A stretch of DNA of 8,418 nt. Origin: an uncultured Bryobacteraceae bacterium (GTDB lineage: Bacteria > Acidobacteriota > Terriglobia > Bryobacterales > Bryobacteraceae). Made by a program: the position numbers and the translations under genes. The stretch covers positions 1-8,418 of the forward strand of contig CAKZVG010000339.1 in NCBI GenBank assembly GCA_937921835.1, given 5' to 3'. The first letter of the stretch is position 1. Each line of letters opens with the position of its first letter. This document shows positions 1 through 5,526 of this stretch, one piece after another. The notes under the pieces are model-generated. The model was not told the origin of the DNA. It ran no database searches and worked only from the letters and a program-made list of their open reading frames with translations.

Positions 1-2
1 TT

Positions 3-1136
3 GCACGCGGCGAGGACCCGCGGCGCGCCGCGCAAGCCGTCCGGATTCTGCCGGGCAACGCCACCTACCGCCTGCGTCTGGCTGGGCTGCTGGACGCCGC
101 GGGCGACGCGGCCGGCGCCCGGCGGGCCTGGATCGGCGCGCTGCGGCTGAACCCGCGCGAGTCCAAGGCCTGGATCGGCCTCGGCCTCCAGCTTGAGGCC
201 GAGGGCGATCCGGCCGCGGCCGAGCGCCATCTGCTCGAGGCGGCCCGGGCCGACCGCCAATTCCTGCCGGCCTGGTCGCTGGCCGGCTTCTACCTCCGGC
301 GGCAGCGGGAAGCCGAGTTCTGGCGCTGGGCCAGGGAGGCCGCGCGCATGGCGCCCGGGGACGGGACGCCCGTGTTCCGGCTGCTGTGGCGCGCAAGCGG
401 CGAGCCGCGCGAGATCTTCGAACGCGGGCTGCCGCGCGAACCGGACGTGATGCGGCGCTACCTCGCGTTCCTGGTGACGGAGGGCCGGGCCGAAGGCATC
501 GCGGCGCCGGCGCTATGGCTCGCCGGACAGGGAGTGCGGGACGACGCCCCGTTACTGCTGAACGCCTGCGACATTCTCATCTGGAACGGCGACATCGGGG
601 CCGCGTTGCGCTTGTGGTCGGAGCTGTCCAAGCGCGGCCTGATCGGGCTGGCGCCGCCGCGTCCCGAGCAGGACCTGGTGGTGAGCAATGGCGGCTTCGC
701 CAGCGATCCCGTCACGCGCGGCTTCGACTGGCGGCTGCACCCGCCCGAGGGAGTGTCGCTGTCGCTCGGCACGGGCGCGCCCCGCTGGCTGCGGGTCAGC
801 TTTTCCGGGCGCCAGCCGCAGGTCTGCGAACCGCTGAGTCAGGTGCTCGCGGTGCGAGGGGGACAGCGCTATCGGATCCGGTTCCGTTACCGCACCGAAG
901 GCATCCGTTCGCCCGGATTGCGCTGGGTGGTGCGGGAGATGCCCTCCGGCCGCGACCTGACGGAAGCCTCGCCGGAACTGACCGGCGCCATCGAGACCGA
1001 GGCCGAGGTCGTCTTCCGCGCACCCCGGGACGCCCGCGCCGTGCGCCTGGTGCTGCTCTGCCGCCGCGTTCCTGGCGCCACCCGCGTCGAGGGCGCCCTC
1101 TGGCTGACCGCGTTCGAGAGCGTTTCCGGGCCCTGA
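3..1136 (+). CDS. TPR protein with C-terminal jelly-roll-like domain (5' truncated)
   Basis: The reading frame is open from base 3 to the TGA at 1134-1136 (377 residues visible), so the true start is off the left edge. The ATG at 348 is internal: the residues encoded before it form clear tetratricopeptide helices. Residues about 20-115 read as TPR repeats with the usual small and aromatic pattern (for example AARRAWIGALRLNPRESKAW-like spacing, then LGLQLEAEGDPAAAERHLLEA). A further helical stretch covers about 140-215. From about residue 225 the composition changes to beta-strand type, starting with an NGGF motif (229-232) and a GFDWRL motif, as in carbohydrate-binding-like jelly rolls. TPR segments generally mediate protein contacts. 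In Acidobacteriota, TPR proteins with this kind of C-terminus often sit in exopolysaccharide or O-antigen ligase clusters, but that neighbour is not visible here. No enzymatic motif is seen. It is convergent with the minus-strand operon and probably unrelated to it. Confidence 0.8.
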   Translation, partial: ARGEDPRRAAQAVRILPGNATYRLRLAGLLDAAGDAAGARRAWIGALRLNPRESKAWIGLGLQLEAEGDPAAAERHLLEAARADRQFLPAWSLAGFYLRRQREAEFWRWAREAARMAPGDGTPVFRLLWRASGEPREIFERGLPREPDVMRRYLAFLVTEGRAEGIAAPALWLAGQGVRDDAPLLLNACDILIWNGDIGAALRLWSELSKRGLIGLAPPRPEQDLVVSNGGFASDPVTRGFDWRLHPPEGVSLSLGTGAPRWLRVSFSGRQPQVCEPLSQVLAVRGGQRYRIRFRYRTEGIRSPGLRWVVREMPSGRDLTEASPELTGAIETEAEVVFRAPRDARAVRLVLLCRRVPGATRVEGALWLTAFESVSGP

Positions 1137-1185
1137 ACGCCGCGGCGGACGCGCGCCGGAGGGCAGATGCGGCGGGCGGCGCCCC

Positions 1186-1205
1186 CCACGGCCACTGGCT
1201 CGTGG
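1186..1205. terminator. GC-rich hairpin between convergent genes, possible terminator
   Basis: CCACGGCC (1186-1193) pairs with GGC-T-CGTGG (1197-1205), giving eight base pairs, a three-base loop ACT and one bulged T at 1200. It lies about 50 bases after the stop of the TPR gene and about 43 bases after the stop of the last operon gene, inside the only gap in the window. Neither strand has a good T-tract after the stem (TTCTC on the plus strand, a run of G on the minus strand), so it is not a canonical intrinsic terminator. It could still mark 3' ends of both transcripts. The rest of 1137-1248 shows no gene; a 10-bp perfect palindrome (CGCCGCGGCG, 1138-1147) follows the TPR stop. Confidence 0.3.
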
Positions 1206-1248
1206 TTCTCGCGCGCTCCAGAGGTGACTACGGCGGTCTGACGGCCGC

Positions 1249-2655
1249 TTACCTGGTCACGGTGAAGATCACGTTCCGGGTGAAGGCGTCCGCGCTGTAG
1301 GCGCCCAGGTCTTCCGGGCCGCGGATCAGCTTGCCCTCGATCTCCAGGTTTTCAAAGGTGACGTTTTGGGTGAGGTTGGTCTCCGAATGGCCGCTCAGTT
1401 CGATGGCCGCCGGTCCTTTGAGCACCGTAATATTGCGGAATGTCACGCCGTCGATGTGTCCCCACTCGGGCTGGCGGGAGTGCTTGTTCTTGAACAGCGC
1501 CAGCCGCACCAGGCGCACCGCTTCCTCGACGCGGATGTTCTCGAACAGCACGTCGCGCGCCAGGCCGACGTCCACGTTCCAGACGCTGAGCGCCGCGTCG
1601 CGGTTGCCGGCGCTCTTCAGGTTCACGCCTGAGTAGATGATGTCGGAATCGCGGAAAACGATGTTTTCAGTGGCCTCGACCGTCAACTCGCCGCCCAGCA
1701 CGAAGGACCGCATCCAGTTCTGCCACATCACGCAGTTGCTGACGGTGATGTTCCTCAGCCGTTCGCCAAGCGCCGCCATCCCTTTGACGGAAATCCCGTC
1801 GTCCTGGTTCTTGATGAAACAGTTCCGGACGGCCACGTCTTCGGAACTTACCGGGTTGATGCCGTCGGAATTCATCCGCCAGCCGATGATCTTGACGTTG
1901 TCCACCGTAACGTTCCGCGAGCCGCCGATCATCACGTTCCAGCCGAAGGCGTCAAGCAGGATGATGCCCTCCACGCGCACGTCCTGGCAGTTCCGGAACA
2001 TGACGAACTTGTCGCCGCCCACATCCTCCTTGCGGTATTCGCCGCCGTAAAGGATGCCGCGCCCGAGGATCCTGATGTTTTCCGCGCCGCTGGACTTGAC
2101 GCGCCCCTTGACGAACGCTCCGCCGGCAAGATAGAGCGTCTGGTTGCCGCCCAACTCGATCAGTCCGGGGGAGTGGACGCCCGGGCCGAAATAGACCACG
2201 CCCGGAGCTTCGCGGTCCGGGATCTCCGTCTCCAGCGGGTTGGCGAAGACAAACAACGGTTCGTTGCGGCTGCCGTTGAAGAGCACGGCAAAATTGCCGG
2301 GAGCGCTGAGGGTGAACGTTACGGCGCCGTCGCGGACGGCGGCTTCAACGCCCCGCGAGAGCGGATGGACGCTGGCGCTCGTCACCTGGCGGGAGGCGGT
2401 AATCTCGACCGTAACCGCGCCGTCGAAGTCGAAGTAAGTCATCGCGCCCGGGCCGGGTATGTTCTGGTATTCACCGGTTGGATTGACCGTCACCGGGTAG
2501 ACGAACGACGGGCTGCCGTTCACCTTCACCTGATACAACTCCGATGGCTGCATGCCCTCGGGGCCGGGATAAAGAGTTGTCTTGGCCGCCGCCGGGAGCA
2601 GGGGCGCGAAACCCGCCAGCAGCGCGCACGCCGTGTAAGTAGAGAGTAGTCGCAT
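1249..2655 (-). CDS. Exported beta-helix glycoside hydrolase, clan GH-N (GH49-like)
   Basis: A 468-residue protein, probably a secreted polysaccharide hydrolase. Residues 1-24 are a Sec signal peptide (MRLLSTYTACALLAGF..., cleavage likely after PAAA). Residues about 30-140 look like an N-terminal beta-sandwich, and about 150-460 form a right-handed parallel beta-helix with repeated N-V/I-x-V/F-x-N rungs. The clan GH-N acidic residues are visible: NSDG at 262-265 (D264) and NQDDG with D285 and D286. GH28 enzymes also need a G-H-G and an R-I-K motif; here the next rung reads RSFVLGGE (316-323) with no histidine. That, the sandwich-plus-helix layout and the LAGGAFVKG / GILYGGEY segments resemble GH49 (dextranase, isopullulanase) more than GH28; this comparison is from memory. 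An in-frame TTG at 2670 would add five residues and overlap the upstream gene by 8 bp. I prefer the ATG at 2655 because it gives a compact signal peptide. It is the last gene of the operon, 7 bp after the preceding stop. Substrate unknown. Confidence 0.72.
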   Translation of the reverse strand: MRLLSTYTACALLAGFAPLLPAAAKTTLYPGPEGMQPSELYQVKVNGSPSFVYPVTVNPTGEYQNIPGPGAMTYFDFDGAVTVEITASRQVTSASVHPLSRGVEAAVRDGAVTFTLSAPGNFAVLFNGSRNEPLFVFANPLETEIPDREAPGVVYFGPGVHSPGLIELGGNQTLYLAGGAFVKGRVKSSGAENIRILGRGILYGGEYRKEDVGGDKFVMFRNCQDVRVEGIILLDAFGWNVMIGGSRNVTVDNVKIIGWRMNSDGINPVSSEDVAVRNCFIKNQDDGISVKGMAALGERLRNITVSNCVMWQNWMRSFVLGGELTVEATENIVFRDSDIIYSGVNLKSAGNRDAALSVWNVDVGLARDVLFENIRVEEAVRLVRLALFKNKHSRQPEWGHIDGVTFRNITVLKGPAAIELSGHSETNLTQNVTFENLEIEGKLIRGPEDLGAYSADAFTRNVIFTVTR

Positions 2656-2662
2656 ATTCAAA

Positions 2663-4036
2663 TTATCCAATCGCGATTCTTAGTTCACGGTAAGCCAATT
2701 CGTAGGGTTTGGTCCCCAAAATATAAAAGGTCTCCGCCTCATCAATCAAGTGATGGGAGCGGCCGCCGGCGTCGAGAAACTTCGGATAGGCCAGTCTCAG
2801 CGGACCGGTCTTCGCCCCGCGCTCCGTTCTGGTTCCGGGAATGGGGAACCGCTCGCTCCAGACCCGCAGGTCTTCGGACAGCCGCAGCCCGAGTTCGGAA
2901 TAGGTGCGGCCGCCTTCAGCCGCGGAAAACGCCTCGACGCTTAGGAACAGTCCCGAACGCCTGAGGCGCGCCGCGAAGAAACGGTTGGGACGCACCGACG
3001 TCCCGTCGAGATCCGGGTGAATGGGGTCGCAGCGCCCGCCAGGGAGGGTGCGCAACACCTCGATGGGCTGTTTCCTGTCCGCCGGCAGAGAGGGTTCGGA
3101 GTACTCGCCGCGGCAGTAATTGCGGAACGCGCCCGGAAGGCCGTGGGACGCCAGCGGGGCGCGCGCCGCCATGACCATCGTGCCGTCGCCCTCGCGCTGT
3201 CCCGAGTCCACCGCGAACACGTAGAGGTACGGTTGGCCGTCCTTGGGATCCTCGGCCAGCAAGAGCGAAGGATGCGGGTGCGGATTGCGGTAGCCCGGAT
3301 GCTTGCGGGAGCCATCCGGTGTCATCATGCCCGTGGGCGGCCACAGGATGGGCCCCTGGTCGTGGTGGAAGAGTTCGGCGCCCCACTTGGTTTCCGCCGT
3401 CACGGGAGCGTAGGCCATGCCGACGAAGCCGAAATACGCCGGCTGGTACTCGCGGAACTCGCCCGTCAGGGCGCCGGAGGTGGTGGCGGGCGTGGCCTCG
3501 TCGGCCGGGTTGACGCTGTTGGTGGTGAAGATGCGGGTGAAGCGGGTCTTGAAACTGAGATTCTTGTTCTCGCAATGGGTAATCGCGTAGACCCACTCCG
3601 GGCGCGCCCCGCTGGCGGGCAGCGTGAGCAGGTCGAAAGCGCCGCAATAGGTGTGCCGCCAGTACTCGCGCGTGGGAATGTCGTAGAGCATCGGCAGGCG
3701 CCCGAGGCGCATCTCGTGGACGATGCCGCCGATCGAGAAGACGGGCGGCGCGGCCAGCGCGCAGCCGGGTTCCTTGAGGATGTGCACGCCCGGCGCCAGC
3801 GGAACCGCCACCGAGTGGTTGGTTCCGATGAACAGAAGCCGGCCGTGGCTGGTCTCGACCACCGTGGGCGGAAATTCGTTGGAGGCCGGCCGCGGCGTGG
3901 CCATTCCGGCGTCCACCACCGGGGCGTCTGGGTTGGCGACGCGCAACTTCAGCCGCCGCCGTAACGGCTGGCCGTAACCGGCACGTGCGGAGGCCAGCCC
4001 GCCGGCCGCCGAGGAAAGCAGGGCTCTTCGTTTCAT
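2663..4036 (-). CDS. Exported protein of unknown family, possible beta-propeller hydrolase
   Basis: A 457-residue protein whose family I do not recognise. It starts MKRRALLSSAAGGLASARA, a short twin-arginine-type signal with likely cleavage near residue 19, which implies export, possibly folded, by the Tat system. The body is rich in beta-strand and aromatic residues. Several segments recall five-bladed propeller glycosidases (GH43/GH32/GH130 style): LSEDLRVWSERFPIPG at 386-401, LAYPKFLD at 415-422, and strands such as PYLYVFAVDSG at 269-279. It has histidine-rich stretches (FHHDQGP at 223-229, NPHPHPS at 251-257, CDPIHPDLDG at 336-345) and five cysteines in the mature part. No catalytic set can be assigned. 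Its ATG overlaps the stop of the DUF4832-type gene as ATGA, so translation is probably coupled; a weak GGA lies four bases before the start. The operon context suggests a carbohydrate-related role. A non-catalytic glycan-binding protein is an alternative. The gene call is secure, the function is not. Confidence 0.85.
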   Translation of the reverse strand: MKRRALLSSAAGGLASARAGYGQPLRRRLKLRVANPDAPVVDAGMATPRPASNEFPPTVVETSHGRLLFIGTNHSVAVPLAPGVHILKEPGCALAAPPVFSIGGIVHEMRLGRLPMLYDIPTREYWRHTYCGAFDLLTLPASGARPEWVYAITHCENKNLSFKTRFTRIFTTNSVNPADEATPATTSGALTGEFREYQPAYFGFVGMAYAPVTAETKWGAELFHHDQGPILWPPTGMMTPDGSRKHPGYRNPHPHPSLLLAEDPKDGQPYLYVFAVDSGQREGDGTMVMAARAPLASHGLPGAFRNYCRGEYSEPSLPADRKQPIEVLRTLPGGRCDPIHPDLDGTSVRPNRFFAARLRRSGLFLSVEAFSAAEGGRTYSELGLRLSEDLRVWSERFPIPGTRTERGAKTGPLRLAYPKFLDAGGRSHHLIDEAETFYILGTKPYELAYRELRIAIG

Positions 4037-5499
4037 AGTTCCGGCGCCACGCGGATCGATCCCAGCCGGTAGCGTCGCGCGCCGTCGCCGCCGTCGAGCG
4101 GCAGGGCGATGCGCGGCTCGCCCGTGCGCGATCCGGCGCTGATGTAGACGGCGTACTCGCCGGGTTTCAGGATGTGCGCCGGCGGCAGCGCGAACGCGGC
4201 TGGCGGCTTGCTCGACTGGCTGTGAAAGACGGTCCGCGATTCGCGGCCCACCGGCACGGCTTCACCCGGCGGCCCCACCGGCAACGTGCGCAGGTCGAAG
4301 TCCTCGTCGGCGAAAACGCCCGCGATGCCGCCCTTCGAATCCTTGAGCGTGATGGCCGGAAATCCGCCCGGCAGGCACGGAGCAACGCCTGCGTTGCGCC
4401 AGCGGTAGCTTACTTTCAGCGTGCCCCCCGCTTTCACCTCTTCCGGCCAGGAGGCTTCGAGTAACTGAATTCGATAACCAAGCCGTAAGTTGATGCGATC
4501 CACCAGATGCCGGTTCTTTTCGAGAAACTCCCGCGGGTACCAGTGGATGGTGGCATAGCTGGCGTGGTAATCCTCGATGGCCTTCAGATACAGGCTGCCG
4601 TCGCCCCAGGCGCCGTCGCGGACCGAGTGTCCGTAGTGCTGCGACTCGAGAATCACCGGCGCCCGCGGCCAGAACAGCGGCGCGAGAAACGCCTTGTAGT
4701 AGGCGTTCGCCCCGCCCTGCACCAGGATGCTGTCGTCGCGCAGCGCGAGGCCCCGGGCGGCGGCGTAGTGCAAAACCTCCAGCCCGCGGCCATGGTTGCC
4801 GTGATCGTCGTTGATGACCAACAACGTCCGCCGGAAGTGTTTCAAGTGCAGGTCGATGTGGCGCCGGACCGTGGCGCCCGAGTAAGGCCGCCGGGTGCTG
4901 CGTCCGGTGTGCCCCTCGCCCCAGACGCCGAACGAGCCGACGTCGATGTGGGAGACGTGCGGGTCGCCGTCGTAGCGCGCCGCCGCGGCGGCAAGAAAGC
5001 GGTCGAGTTTGGCCAGGAACACCGGATCGTCGAAATCCGGTTCCCAGTGCGTGCCGCCTTCCACGATCCCTTTGCCTGGAACGAAGAAGTAGCCCTTGGC
5101 CCCGGCCTTCCGCACCCACTCGGGCGTGGCGTAGGGCAGACCGGATTCCGAACAGGAGAACCGGAAACAGACCTGCTTGCCCTTGGCGATCCAGCGCTGC
5201 ACGGGCGTGTCCACGATGGACCAGTTGAACCTGCGCTCTTCCGGCTCGAGGAACGACCAGGCCAGACGCAGATAGACGGCGCTCGCGCCGGGGAAGTCCT
5301 CCACCGTATCAGACGGCTCCAACTCCACGCCGTAGCGCTGGATGTTGTTGTCGTAGTGGTGGAATACCCAGCCCATGCCGGGATTGACCAGCGCGGCCCC
5401 GTTGTCGCGGGGCTGCACGCTCACCGTGCGGACCTGCGGAAAAGCGGCCGCCGCCGCGAGCCACGCAACCGCCCCGAGAAGGTAGCGCCTTGCCGCCAT
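4033..5499 (-). CDS. Exported DUF4832-type protein with TIM-barrel-like domain, putative glycosidase
   Basis: A 488-residue protein. MAARRYLLGAVAWLAAAAAFPQV is a clear Sec signal peptide. Residues about 30-335 read like a (beta/alpha)8 barrel. There is an NPGMGW motif at 39-44, found near the start of DUF4832/DUF4874-type proteins. A strand-helix unit follows (VYLRLAWSFLEPEERRFNWS, 75-94), as in GH-A clan enzymes such as GH42. The segment DVGSFGVWGEGH ends in E195, placed where a strand-4 acid/base would be, and VILESQ carries E285, a possible nucleophile. Residues about 340-485 form a C-terminal beta-sandwich (KVSYRWRNAGVAP, then LKPGEYAVYISAG), matching the accessory domain of DUF4832 proteins. 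This is a family-level reading; activity and substrate are inferred only. An in-frame TTG at 5511 would give 492 residues. I chose the ATG at 5499 because the basic n-region then directly precedes the hydrophobic core. It begins 27 bp after the receptor stop and overlaps the next gene by 4 bp (ATGA). Confidence 0.75.
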   Translation of the reverse strand: MAARRYLLGAVAWLAAAAAFPQVRTVSVQPRDNGAALVNPGMGWVFHHYDNNIQRYGVELEPSDTVEDFPGASAVYLRLAWSFLEPEERRFNWSIVDTPVQRWIAKGKQVCFRFSCSESGLPYATPEWVRKAGAKGYFFVPGKGIVEGGTHWEPDFDDPVFLAKLDRFLAAAAARYDGDPHVSHIDVGSFGVWGEGHTGRSTRRPYSGATVRRHIDLHLKHFRRTLLVINDDHGNHGRGLEVLHYAAARGLALRDDSILVQGGANAYYKAFLAPLFWPRAPVILESQHYGHSVRDGAWGDGSLYLKAIEDYHASYATIHWYPREFLEKNRHLVDRINLRLGYRIQLLEASWPEEVKAGGTLKVSYRWRNAGVAPCLPGGFPAITLKDSKGGIAGVFADEDFDLRTLPVGPPGEAVPVGRESRTVFHSQSSKPPAAFALPPAHILKPGEYAVYISAGSRTGEPRIALPLDGGDGARRYRLGSIRVAPEL

Positions 5500-5526
5500 A
5501 GTGATCGCCAACTTACCGCACCGCGG

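Noticed and set aside
386..1300. Second plus-strand open frame overlapping the TPR gene and running past its stop
   Set aside because: The product is Arg/Ala-rich and featureless, whereas the competing frame shows TPR helices and an NGGF-led beta domain. It also runs into the 3' end of the opposite gene.
3017..3964. Plus-strand open frame of about 315 codons opposite the unknown exported gene
   Set aside because: Arg/Gly/Val-rich composition without secondary-structure pattern or domain. The minus-strand frame has a signal peptide and a coupled start.
5500..5526. Possible promoter between the receptor gene and the DUF4832-type gene
   Set aside because: Only 27 bp are available and no -35/-10 pair is visible; read-through from the receptor gene is the simpler explanation.
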